Positions 1 through 8,381 of a DNA stretch of 64,000 nt are shown here, one piece after another (the stretch's first letter is position 1; every line of letters starts with the position of its first letter). Origin of the DNA: Leptobacterium sp964389205 (GTDB lineage Bacteria > Bacteroidota > Bacteroidia > Flavobacteriales > Flavobacteriaceae). The DNA lies in assembly GCA_964389205.1 (NCBI GenBank), contig CAYMDH010000002.1, forward strand, positions 91,588 to 155,587, read 5' to 3'. The notes under the pieces are model-generated. The model was not told the DNA's origin and ran no database searches. It saw only the letters and a list, made by a program, of their open reading frames with translations. Position numbers and translations under genes: made by a program.

Positions 1-1
1 G

Positions 2-607
2 TTATTAAGTGAAATAGTTGTTGGAACCTATAAAAGAGAATTGGAACGATACGGCAAAAATACAATAGATCACTTTGAAAGTTTATTTTTTTACAATAGT
101 GAATTAATTGTAAACATCTTAAAAAATTGTGAAGATCAACCAGAAAAAAGATGGCTTTGGGGAATGAAGGCTATCGATTTTATATTGAATGATTGGGGAG
201 CAAATTTGATATCTAAACGTAATTTATTTGAGTCTCTTAAAAATTCCTTTGGAAATGAAATGGGAGTTAACTCAAGTATTAATAAACAGCTGTCTGCAAA
301 ATTTAGGACGTATCGACCAAAAATTGTGAGCTTAATTGAAAATGGAGAAGAAGAACTAATGCCTTTGTTATTAGATCACCAAACTAAATTTAAATCTGTA
401 ATAGAAAAAATAAGAAAAAAAAACAAAGATGATAAATCATTAACTGAAGACACTATGTATAGTGCTCTTAATGGTTATATACATATGCATTATAATCGGC
501 TTTTTAGTTCAAGACAACGAATGAATGAATGGGTAGTATACTATTTGTTACATCAATATTATAGAAGTAAGGTTGCTCAGGAAAATAACAAAAATCTCCA
601 AAGGTAA
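2..607 (+). CDS. Lantibiotic dehydratase, C-terminal (SpaB_C-like) domain, 5' end outside window
   Basis: The reading frame is open from base 2, so the gene starts before the window; the TTG at 41 is internal. The visible 201 residues look like the C-terminal domain of class I LanB enzymes (thiopeptide-type bacteriocin biosynthesis domain). Support is the early motif YKRELERYG and the late HMHYNRLF followed by a helical tail with conserved Arg and Glu. In LanB this domain eliminates glutamate from glutamylated Ser/Thr in the precursor, leaving dehydroamino acids; it acts in the cytoplasm. It lies directly upstream of two lanthipeptide precursors and lanC, which supports the call. Whether it is the end of a full-length LanB or a separate elimination subunit (split LanB, as in some Bacteroidota) cannot be seen here. 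Confidence 0.85.
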   Translation, partial: LLSEIVVGTYKRELERYGKNTIDHFESLFFYNSELIVNILKNCEDQPEKRWLWGMKAIDFILNDWGANLISKRNLFESLKNSFGNEMGVNSSINKQLSAKFRTYRPKIVSLIENGEEELMPLLLDHQTKFKSVIEKIRKKNKDDKSLTEDTMYSALNGYIHMHYNRLFSSRQRMNEWVVYYLLHQYYRSKVAQENNKNLQR

Positions 608-689
608 TCTAGCATAATAATCTATCATAAACTTTTACAAGAAATTAAATAAAAGTTAATCTTATCTCTGTAGTTAATAATAATTATTG

Positions 690-722
690 AAAAACTACAA
701 TAAATAAATTGTGGTTTTTTTA
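690..722 (+). terminator. Probable intrinsic terminator after the LanB-type gene
   Basis: An 11-bp stem (AAAAACTACAA pairing with TTGTGGTTTTT, one G-U) with an 8-base loop is followed by a T run. It lies about 80 bases after the LanB stop and before the precursor genes, so the precursors probably have their own promoter. Confidence 0.6.
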
Positions 723-782
723 TTACAAAAAAATGATGTATATTAGACTTTATATATATATAAATAAGATAATATTTGTAGT

Positions 783-978
783 AATAGGAGTATGCCAAAA
801 ATCCTTTAAAGAGTAGGTGTTAAAATTAAAATATAAAAAGATGAAAAAATTAAATTTAAACAAAAAAACCGTTTCTCAAATGGATAGAGTAGAAATGGAT
901 GGTATCAATGGTGGTGATTTTAGTTTTTGTATTGCAAGTTGTAAAAGAGGATCAAGAAAAACAAAGACATGTTGCGGT
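783..978 (+). repeat. Direct repeat copy 1: precursor leader region
   Basis: This segment is repeated at 1136-1341, 353 bases away. The identity covers about 60 bases of 5' leader, the first 75 bases of coding sequence and the end of the core region, with divergence in the early core. It shows a tandem duplication of a precursor gene together with its untranslated leader. Confidence 0.85.
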
Positions 979-1011
979 AATGATGAAGTGATTTTATCTC
1001 ACATCTCTTAA
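841..1011 (+). CDS. Class I lanthipeptide precursor 1
   Basis: A 56-residue peptide. The ATG at 841 is preferred over a GTG at 817 because the second copy also begins at MKKLNLNKK. The leader (about residues 1-25) is Lys/Asn-rich, carries EMDGINGG and ends in a double glycine, the form of Bacteroidota class I lanthipeptide leaders. The core has four cysteines in the order C-x3-C-x9-CC with Ser/Thr between them (FCIASC, then TKTCCG), so Ser/Thr dehydration and thioether ring formation by the neighbouring LanB and LanC are expected. Ring pattern and cleavage are inference; cleavage after GG by a C39 protease is the likely route, but no protease gene with a visible active site lies in the window. 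Confidence 0.85.
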   Translation: MKKLNLNKKTVSQMDRVEMDGINGGDFSFCIASCKRGSRKTKTCCGNDEVILSHIS

Positions 1012-1135
1012 GAAATAAAGTTTCTCAATAAAACAAGCCGTAGTTTACATTTAATATTATTAGTGTATATCTTCAGTTACTAAATATTAAACTGTTAAAA
1101 TAAATCATTATACAAAGATAGCGGCTTATTTCAAG

Positions 1136-1341
1136 AATAGGAGTATACTGAAAATCCTTTAAAAGAGTAGGTATAAAATTTTAAAGTATAAAAGATGAAA
1201 AAATTAAATTTAAACAAAAAAACTGTTTCTCAAATGGACAGAGTAGAAATGGATGGTATTAATGGAGGAGGAAGTATTTCTGTAGGCTTTTGTCTAGCTA
1301 GTTGTGCTAGAGGGTCAAGAAAAACGAAGACATGTTGTGGT
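1136..1341 (+). repeat. Direct repeat copy 2: precursor leader region
   Basis: Second copy of the 783-978 segment. The conserved untranslated leader starts at AATAGGAGTAT and keeps the AATCCTTTAAA and GAGTAGGT blocks, which suggests a shared promoter-leader or translational signal for both precursors. Confidence 0.85.
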
Positions 1342-1389
1342 GGTGGACAAATAGACGGATTTGTTTCTATTCCACTTCCAAAGTTATAG
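1195..1389 (+). CDS. Class I lanthipeptide precursor 2
   Basis: A 64-residue paralogue of the first precursor with an identical leader up to INGG. The core keeps the block ASC-x-RGSRKTKTCCG, so ring-forming residues are conserved, while the N-terminal core (GSISVGF) and the hydrophobic tail (GFVSIPLPKL) differ. This is the usual picture for a two-peptide lantibiotic or for diversification after duplication. It is followed by a strong terminator, so lanC is transcribed either by read-through or from its own promoter. Identity as a lanthipeptide follows from the leader type and the LanB and LanC neighbours; the product itself is unknown. Confidence 0.85.
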   Translation: MKKLNLNKKTVSQMDRVEMDGINGGGSISVGFCLASCARGSRKTKTCCGGGQIDGFVSIPLPKL

Positions 1390-1406
1390 AAAATATAGAT
1401 ATATTT

Positions 1407-1450
1407 AAAAAAGAGACCCTATCTACAAGTTTAGATAGAGTCTCTTTTTT
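1407..1450 (+). terminator. Intrinsic terminator after precursor 2
   Basis: A long stem (AAAAAAGAGAC...CTATCTA pairing with TAGATAG...GTCTCTTTTTT) with a short loop and a T-rich 3' arm. Placed between precursor genes and modification genes, it would let the peptides be made in excess over the enzymes. Confidence 0.8.
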
Positions 1451-1560
1451 AATAAATATAATATAAATAAGAATGAGTAGTATTTCAGACGTATACTAAG
1501 CATTTTATAACAAGAATCTATAGCCAAGTCAAGTTAGTTAGAACAGTTATCATTATAATT

Positions 1561-2757
1561 ATGGAAAAAGAAATACTTAAAATAGAATCAATGCTGTATG
1601 ATATAGCAATTAATATGAACATGCCTACCATTGAAGAAGATCTAGGAGTGTTAATTTTTGAAGCTACTCTTTACAAGTATTCTAAAGAAGAAAAATATAA
1701 AACTAAAGCACTTGAATTATTAAATAAGGCAATCGAAGTGTTTCCTTCAAAAGAATTATCTATGGGCTTTCTAGAAGGATTTGAAGGATTATTTTGGGTT
1801 GTTAGTTATTTAAATAGTTGTAATATAATTCCTGACGAATCACTTATAGATGATTTAAGACCGCATTTGTTACAATCATTGAAAATAGATATTAAGGAGA
1901 ATAACTTTGACGTTTTACATGGTAGTTTGAATAAGCTTAATTTCCTACTTAATTCAAAGAATCAAAATAACGAAGAAACTATATTTTATGTGAATCAATT
2001 TGTCGATTCACTTTTTGATAACAAAGAAGAAAATGAAAGAGGAATTTATTGGTATGATTCCTTTTTTGAAAATAAAAAAAGCCTTGTGAATTTAGGCTTA
2101 GCTCATGGGGTTTCTTCTGTACTTGTCTTTCTTTCAAAATTAAAAAAAGAAGGTTATAAAAACCAAAAAATAGATTTACTTATTGAAGGTGTTATTAAAA
2201 GCCTTTTGAGCTTTAAAAATAAGAATACATGCAGTAGTTATTTTCCCAGTGATTATTCAGAGCAACACAAAAATACCGACTCCCGATTAGCTTGGTGCAA
2301 CGGTGATTTAGGAATTGCTTATGCTTTGTTGTATTCTGCTGAAATATTAGAAAAAGAAGATGTGAAAACTCAAGCAATTAAGGTTGTAAATAGTATTATA
2401 GACAGAAGAATTAGTAATTCTTCAATAGACCACTTTGAGGAAAACTTCTTTTTTGATACGGCTTTTTGTCATGGTATTTCAGGAATTGTATATACATTAT
2501 CTAAAATTAATAAATTCTTAAACAACGATGTAGTCGAAAAACGTATTAATTATTGGAAAGGTGAATTGGTTAATAATTTAAAAATGCAGTTAAGTATCGA
2601 AGATGATATTTATTACCCTTCATATAAACAAGACAAAGGAGGCAGTTATACTTTGGATACTTGTTCTATGTTGTCAGGGCTTACCGGAACAGGTTTAGTT
2701 CTTCTTTCTCTAAACTATGATAGATATGATTGGAGCGATTTTTTTCTACTCTATTAG
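1561..2757 (+). CDS. LanC-like lanthionine cyclase
   Basis: A 398-residue protein with the LanC pattern of helical hairpins. Visible motifs are LGLAHG (His182), AWCNGDLG (Cys246) and FCHG (Cys303-His304). The two cysteines and the last histidine are the zinc ligands of the family, and the Asp/His of the active site can be placed near them. It would catalyse addition of Cys thiols to dehydrated Ser/Thr of the two upstream precursors. The length is typical of stand-alone LanC. It lies downstream of the precursor terminator and 174 bases before the VKOR fusion gene. No LanT/peptidase transporter or LanFEG immunity genes follow on this side; they may lie upstream of the window. Confidence 0.9.
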   Translation: MEKEILKIESMLYDIAINMNMPTIEEDLGVLIFEATLYKYSKEEKYKTKALELLNKAIEVFPSKELSMGFLEGFEGLFWVVSYLNSCNIIPDESLIDDLRPHLLQSLKIDIKENNFDVLHGSLNKLNFLLNSKNQNNEETIFYVNQFVDSLFDNKEENERGIYWYDSFFENKKSLVNLGLAHGVSSVLVFLSKLKKEGYKNQKIDLLIEGVIKSLLSFKNKNTCSSYFPSDYSEQHKNTDSRLAWCNGDLGIAYALLYSAEILEKEDVKTQAIKVVNSIIDRRISNSSIDHFEENFFFDTAFCHGISGIVYTLSKINKFLNNDVVEKRINYWKGELVNNLKMQLSIEDDIYYPSYKQDKGGSYTLDTCSMLSGLTGTGLVLLSLNYDRYDWSDFFLLY

Positions 2758-2931
2758 AAAATATAGATATATAATAAACCCTATTACATTTTAAAAAGTT
2801 AAAAAATCAATAACCAAAACGTATTAAGAATCATTTATCTTAACTTTATTAATCATCTAAAGTATTTCATACTAATCGTATGTTCGAAATAATAATAAAA
2901 AATTATTTTAAAATTAAGAATAGCTACTTCT

Positions 2932-4509
2932 ATGAATAATATTGAAGTCTCGTTGATAATGTTTAAACTTTTTAAAAAGAAACGTTTATTAATTGATAAA
3001 CATGCTTTCTTACACTCTTTAAAATCACATCCAGAATACCCACAACTTATTGCAATAAGTAATACATTAGATTATTTTAACATTGAACATGGAATATATC
3101 AAGCAGATTCTATTCATGAAGTAGGCGATTCAAATAAATTTTTCATTGCACCTTTTAAAAATAACAACGGAAATACTCGATTGGCTTTAGTTGAATGTGA
3201 AAATCGTTTATATAAAATTAATTCTATTAATTCATCTGTAGACACTATTGAAAAATATTGGAGTAATATTGCCTTAATTTTAGGGGAGAATAAAAAGTTA
3301 AAGAAAAAATGGATTAAAAAGATTGCCCTTAAATTCATAATAATCTCATTGACTTCATTACTGCTAATTTTTACTTCAAGTTTTAATTTATTTATTCTTG
3401 GTTTTTACTTGCTATCTATATTTGGAATTATATTATCTATCTTTTCATTGAAAGATATTTTTAATTTTCACAGTTCTATTCAAGAAAAAATATGTAAAAT
3501 TTCAAAGGTATTAGATTGTAAAGCTGTTATTAGTTCAAAAAAATGGAAACTGTTTAAATTATTAGATTTTGCTGATTTAAGTTTTGTATTTTTTTTATCA
3601 CAACTCATTTTACTAATAATAGCTTCAATATTTAACACTTCCACTCTTTTTTTTAAGCTTCAATATTTAATCTTGCTCATCAGCCCTCTTTTTATTATCC
3701 CATCACTTTATTATCAAAAATTTGTTGTTCGACATTGGTGTCCATTATGTTTAGGAATTATGGGAGTTTTAATTTTAGAGTTTATATATATTTCTCTTGT
3801 ATATGAAAATTTAAACATAGTTATACGATCACATTTTTATTTTATTCTTTTCAATATAGTAGTATTTTTTATTGTACATTTTATTTGGAAATTTTCGAAA
3901 AATCTTCTTATTATAAATAAAGAATTTATAAATAAAGATATAACTAGAAATAGGCTGCTAAATAATTATAATACTTTTAAAATTATTTTGAAAAATGGAA
4001 AAAGATTTGATACTGAACATGATTTTATAAATTTAAATAAATATGAAAAGCATCTAAATTTCACACTAATTACAGATCCATTTTGCGAACACTGTAAGGA
4101 TTTGTCAGAGAAGTTAAATATACTATCAAATAAATCACAAAAGAATATTAGTTGGGATATTATTTTTAATATAGATATTAATGACGAAACAGATTTAGAT
4201 AAATCTATTTATAGAAATATGATGAATATTCAATTATATGGTAGTAAAGGAAAAATGGAGAAAGCAATAGAAGAATGGTATCAGATTTCAAATGAAGGTA
4301 AATGGCTTGAGAAATATCATGAAACAACTATTAATTTAAACAAAATAGATGATATTTTACGCAAACAACATCAATGGTGTGTTAAATCTGAAATAAATCA
4401 TACGCCTGCATTATTAATTTACGGTTATATGATTCCGAATATCTATAGTATAGATGATATAGTTTTATTTATTGATGAGTTATTAGAAGATAAAGATTCG
4501 TATAGTTGA
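2932..4509 (+). CDS. C39-like / VKOR / thioredoxin fusion membrane protein
   Basis: A 525-residue, three-part protein. Residues 1-120 resemble the C39 peptidase fold (HPEYPQLIAISNTLDYF) but have no cysteine where the C39 nucleophile should be, so this part is likely a non-catalytic binding domain. Residues 130-330 are hydrophobic and form a VKOR domain: loop cysteines C188 and C196 and the quinone-side pair WCPLC (C270, C273). The last 190 residues are thioredoxin/DsbA-like with CEHC (C385, C388) and a cis-Pro-type TPAL near residue 491. By family knowledge VKOR passes electrons from a thioredoxin partner to quinone, driving disulfide formation in the periplasm. Location after lanC suggests a role with the Cys-containing peptides; this is inference. 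A broken relative lies at 45479-47096. Confidence 0.8.
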   Translation: MNNIEVSLIMFKLFKKKRLLIDKHAFLHSLKSHPEYPQLIAISNTLDYFNIEHGIYQADSIHEVGDSNKFFIAPFKNNNGNTRLALVECENRLYKINSINSSVDTIEKYWSNIALILGENKKLKKKWIKKIALKFIIISLTSLLLIFTSSFNLFILGFYLLSIFGIILSIFSLKDIFNFHSSIQEKICKISKVLDCKAVISSKKWKLFKLLDFADLSFVFFLSQLILLIIASIFNTSTLFFKLQYLILLISPLFIIPSLYYQKFVVRHWCPLCLGIMGVLILEFIYISLVYENLNIVIRSHFYFILFNIVVFFIVHFIWKFSKNLLIINKEFINKDITRNRLLNNYNTFKIILKNGKRFDTEHDFINLNKYEKHLNFTLITDPFCEHCKDLSEKLNILSNKSQKNISWDIIFNIDINDETDLDKSIYRNMMNIQLYGSKGKMEKAIEEWYQISNEGKWLEKYHETTINLNKIDDILRKQHQWCVKSEINHTPALLIYGYMIPNIYSIDDIVLFIDELLEDKDSYS

Positions 4510-4665
4510 AAATACGATACTCTATTCGATTTATTAATATAAATATCTAAAATAATAGTTAAACTTCGCCTGTCTATTTCTAAAATTAACAAGTAGGATT
4601 TTTCATTAATTAAATAAATCAATATCTTTAAAGAGACGAAAAAAAATATATAAAAAATAATTTTT

Positions 4666-7065
4666 ATGAAGATAAAACTTACTTTTATTTGCGCCTTATT
4701 TACAATATTTGTTCAATCTCAAGAACTGGAAACCATAGAATTATTATCACCTGAAACTACAGAATATGATGATTTATTATTTCTAAAAGAAGAATTAAAA
4801 GGAAAACAACTTTTAATGCTTGGTGAAATCACTCATATGTATGGAAACATATTTGAGATGAAAGCAAGGGTTATTGAATATCTACATAAAGAGTTAGGCT
4901 ATACTACTATTGCTATGGAATCTTCTATGTATGATATTTGGAGAATGAATAAAACTGGTTTTAGTAAGAAAGAATTTAATAACTCTATATGGGGCGTTTG
5001 GTCAGATTCACAAGAATTTCAGAGATTAGTAAACTATATAGAAAAAAATAATTTAAAAGTTATAGGTTTTGATTCTCAAGTTAACAATGCATCAAAATTC
5101 ACAGAAGATTTTTTTAAATATCTAAAGATTCAAAATATAAAACTACAATTAAATGAAGATGATTTAGGAATTGTTATTGAAGAAGTTTTAGAAAATGTAA
5201 TTGTAGAAGAAGATGATATTAACTACCCTACTTATGAAAAAGAATTGAAAAGAATTATTAAAGAAATAAAAGATTTACCATCAAACGAAACAAACTATTA
5301 TTGGAAGCAATTCTCTAAAAATCTGTTAGCTAATTCTGAAGATGCATACTACAATAAAGAAGAAATTTTAACTACAGATTTTGGAAATAAAAATGATAAT
5401 ATTAGAGACAAACAAATGGCGGATAATTTATTAAGTTATATCAACAGAAATCCAAATGAAAAAATTATCTGTTGGGCGGATAACATACATATCATAAATA
5501 ATAATTCAAGTATAAAAAAACCTGTTGCTAAAGAATTTATTTCAATGGGTTCTTATATTAAGAAAGAATTAAAAAGCAAAGTATATAGTTTAGCAACAAT
5601 TCACTCAAACGATTCACTTTTAGATACAAATACTAAAAAATGGCATAGTACACCCATTAAAAATAATTCCTTTGAAGAAGAATTATTGAAAACTAATAAG
5701 CCTTACTTATTTATAACATCAAATCAAGAAAAGATGAAATCAACAAAAAATACTCGACTGTTGAACTTTATCGATTTTACAGAAGCAAGATTAGATGAAT
5801 TGCATGATGGTTATATATACATACAAAACGCAACACATCCAAAAAAAGAGATAGGAAGCGTTAAGATTTCTAATAAAAAATTAAATTTAGAAGAAAGGAT
5901 AAAAAAAACTGAAACAAAACAAAAAATCATTCTTAAAGGTCAAATCATAGACAAAGAGAGTAATGAACCGATATCTTTTGCTAATTTAATATTAAAAGAA
6001 GAAGAAATTTATCGAGTAGCAGATGAAAGAGGATCTTATGAATTGCCTGTTGAAACAGAGATGTTACAAAAAGCCTCTATATCTATTTCATCTGTGGGCT
6101 ATAAAACTGAAACATTTTTATTGAAAGAGTTACATAGTAAAGTATATTTAGAGCCTAAATTTGAGGTATTAGAAGAGGTTGTTGTTACAGGATATTTATC
6201 ACCAGCTACAGTATTAAAAAAAGCAATTTTAAATAAGAAAATAAATCATCCAGTAGAACCTTTTAATTTTCAAAGATATGCAAAAGTACTTGTTAATAAG
6301 GATGATGCTACTGAATTGGATTTAGAATTTATTACTAAAGATTATGATGATGGTTATTTATCCCCTTATACAGTTACTAGTAGAATAGAACAAGTTAAAT
6401 GGAATGAAAATAATAATTCTAAGAGATATCAGACGTCTGCTCAACTGTTTGCTTACCGTGAAGATGCTATTCGTTATGCTAGTATTTTACATAAAAGAAA
6501 ATACGCTAAATTTAAGTTAAACTTCGTAAAGCTTAATAACTCTGATGATGATAGTCAATATATAATATCTTTTCAAACTGAAAGAAATAAATCAAATTAT
6601 ACTAATAGACGCTATCCTACGAAATATTCTGGAGAAATATACATAAGCAAAGAAAATTTTGCTCTATTAAAAGTTATCGAAAATTGGGAAACAACTTTGA
6701 CTGAAAGCGAAATAAAAAAATATTTTGACGAGAGTTATAGAACCATTTATGAAAGTTATAAAAATGTAATTCAAACAACTATCAAAGAAGAAAACATATG
6801 TTATTATTCTAATATTTTGGGAAATGATAGATATTATGCAACAAAATATTTTAATCGTACATATAATGAAACTTTAGACAAAAAAGGAAATAAAAAATAT
6901 GAAGTAATAGAAAGAGACTCTCGTTTATTTGATTTTGAATTGAAGGACGTAGAAGAGATTGAATATTACGAATACAACGATAAAAAAGAGAATTCATTAT
7001 ACAGAGTTGATTACAATAAATCTTTTTGGGATTCATTTTATAAACGAAAAATAGATAAAAATTAG
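4666..7065 (+). CDS. Secreted erythromycin-esterase-like protein with carboxypeptidase-regulatory-like domain
   Basis: A 799-residue protein with an N-terminal signal peptide (to about residue 19). Residues about 25-390 match the erythromycin esterase family: GEITHMYGN (conserved Glu and His), a later AMES, and KIICWADNIH. The usual second histidine of the WAHNAH motif is Asp here, so activity may be altered. Residues about 420-505 form a carboxypeptidase-regulatory-like beta domain (GQIIDKESNEPISFANL), then VLEEVVVTGYLSPA and a C-terminal region seen in Bacteroidota envelope proteins. It starts 156 bases after the VKOR fusion on the same strand. A role in export, immunity or modification of the peptide is possible but not shown. 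A second family member, without the extra domains, lies at 36992-38767. Confidence 0.75.
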   Translation: MKIKLTFICALFTIFVQSQELETIELLSPETTEYDDLLFLKEELKGKQLLMLGEITHMYGNIFEMKARVIEYLHKELGYTTIAMESSMYDIWRMNKTGFSKKEFNNSIWGVWSDSQEFQRLVNYIEKNNLKVIGFDSQVNNASKFTEDFFKYLKIQNIKLQLNEDDLGIVIEEVLENVIVEEDDINYPTYEKELKRIIKEIKDLPSNETNYYWKQFSKNLLANSEDAYYNKEEILTTDFGNKNDNIRDKQMADNLLSYINRNPNEKIICWADNIHIINNNSSIKKPVAKEFISMGSYIKKELKSKVYSLATIHSNDSLLDTNTKKWHSTPIKNNSFEEELLKTNKPYLFITSNQEKMKSTKNTRLLNFIDFTEARLDELHDGYIYIQNATHPKKEIGSVKISNKKLNLEERIKKTETKQKIILKGQIIDKESNEPISFANLILKEEEIYRVADERGSYELPVETEMLQKASISISSVGYKTETFLLKELHSKVYLEPKFEVLEEVVVTGYLSPATVLKKAILNKKINHPVEPFNFQRYAKVLVNKDDATELDLEFITKDYDDGYLSPYTVTSRIEQVKWNENNNSKRYQTSAQLFAYREDAIRYASILHKRKYAKFKLNFVKLNNSDDDSQYIISFQTERNKSNYTNRRYPTKYSGEIYISKENFALLKVIENWETTLTESEIKKYFDESYRTIYESYKNVIQTTIKEENICYYSNILGNDRYYATKYFNRTYNETLDKKGNKKYEVIERDSRLFDFELKDVEEIEYYEYNDKKENSLYRVDYNKSFWDSFYKRKIDKN

Positions 7066-7176
7066 GAAAAACAGAGAATACGCTTTGGTGTATATTCATC
7101 TATATAAATAAAACCTAATTTTAATGGAACTAAAAGGAGTTATAAAACCATTACAAGGGAAGCTTTTTGAAATTAT

Positions 7177-8145
7177 TTAATATCCTAATTTTGTTCGTAC
7201 CCTACTTAAAACATCATTGGCAATATTTCTAGCTTTTTGAGCACCTATTTCCAATGCTTTATCAATTTCTTCAAGATGATTCATATAATAATTAAAACGC
7301 TCTCTTTCTTCAGAAAAACGAGAAATAAGTATTTCATACAATGCTTGTTTAGCATGACCATACCCATAATTTCCACCTTCATAATTAGCTTTCATAGCAT
7401 CAATTTCTTTTGGAGATGCTATTAATTTATAGATAGCAAATACATTGCATGATTTCCAATCTTTAGGAGCTTCCATAGGAATACTATCTGTTTCAATACC
7501 CATCACTTGCTTACGAAGTTTTTTATCTGGTAAAAAGAGATTGATAAGATTGCCTTTGCTTTTACTCATTTTCTGGCCATCTGTACCAGGAACATACATA
7601 GTCTCTTCTTGAACTTTGGCTTCAGGAAGCACAAAAACTTCTCCCATTTGCGCATGAAAACGAGAAGCCATATCTCGAGTCATTTCCAAATGTTGTAATT
7701 GATCTTTTCCCACAGGTACAATATGAGCATCATACAATAGAATGTCTGCAGCCATTAAAACAGGATATGTAAATAAACCGGCATTAATATCTGCTAATCG
7801 ATCTGCTTTGTCTTTAAAAGAGTGCGCAAGGGTGAGACGTTGGTATGGAAAGAAACAATTGAGATACCAAGCAAGTTCTGTTACCTGTGGAATATCACTT
7901 TGACGATAAAAAACGGTTTTTTCAACATCTAAGCCACAAGCCAACCAAGCAGCAGCAGTTGCATAGGTATTTTCTCGTAATTGTTTCCCATCTTTAATTT
8001 GCGTTAAAGAATGCATGTCTGCTATAAATAAAAAAGATTCATTTGCTGGATCTTTTGCCATTTCAATTGCTGGAATAATTGCTCCTAACAAATTTCCCAA
8101 ATGTGGAATTCCTGTACTTTGTATTCCTGTTAGTATTCGTGCCAT
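7177..8145 (-). CDS. trpS: Tryptophan--tRNA ligase
   Basis: A class I aminoacyl-tRNA synthetase of 322 residues that charges tRNA-Trp with tryptophan in the cytoplasm. The start MARILTGIQ was chosen over an ATG 24 bases upstream because it fits the family length and N-terminus. Visible motifs are the HIGH-type PHLGN (residues 14-18) and KMSKS (192-196), with the Trp-binding region in between. It is a single gene on the minus strand, convergent with the end of the lanthipeptide locus, and marks the return to conserved chromosome. Confidence 0.97.
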   Translation of the reverse strand: MARILTGIQSTGIPHLGNLLGAIIPAIEMAKDPANESFLFIADMHSLTQIKDGKQLRENTYATAAAWLACGLDVEKTVFYRQSDIPQVTELAWYLNCFFPYQRLTLAHSFKDKADRLADINAGLFTYPVLMAADILLYDAHIVPVGKDQLQHLEMTRDMASRFHAQMGEVFVLPEAKVQEETMYVPGTDGQKMSKSKGNLINLFLPDKKLRKQVMGIETDSIPMEAPKDWKSCNVFAIYKLIASPKEIDAMKANYEGGNYGYGHAKQALYEILISRFSEERERFNYYMNHLEEIDKALEIGAQKARNIANDVLSRVRTKLGY

Positions 8146-8223
8146 AATAACTTTTTTCAAAAGCCTCACAAAGGTAAAAGAATTGATAAAAAATAAAGCA
8201 AAATTGTTACTTTTGATGTTATG

Positions 8224-8381
8224 AACTTATCTTGATTTTTTTTATTTCCTAAAAAATGGCAAAAATTCATCTATATTTCATTACTTTTTTTGATTGTAGC
8301 ACTGCTATAATCTTCAAAAAGTGCCTCATTTAGCTAAATTTTAGTGTATTTTCGGTTAAACATAAAAAGCCAAGATGAGTT
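8224..8381. repeat. Inverted-repeat element, copy 1
   Basis: The ends AACTTATCTTGA and CCAAGATGAGTT are near-perfect inverted repeats, and the right part shares about 40 bases with the element at 14410-14491, including the 17-base block GTATTTTCGGTTAAACA. This copy has about 75 extra bases in the middle. Its right end contains the ATG used by the acyltransferase gene at 8375. Confidence 0.65.

Noticed and set aside
817..840. GTG upstream start for precursor 1
   Set aside because: The paralogous precursor has no matching extension and begins at MKKLNLNKK, so ATG 841 is the start.
7124..7180. 18-codon frame after the esterase-like gene
   Set aside because: Too short, overlaps the trpS end and has no recognisable features.
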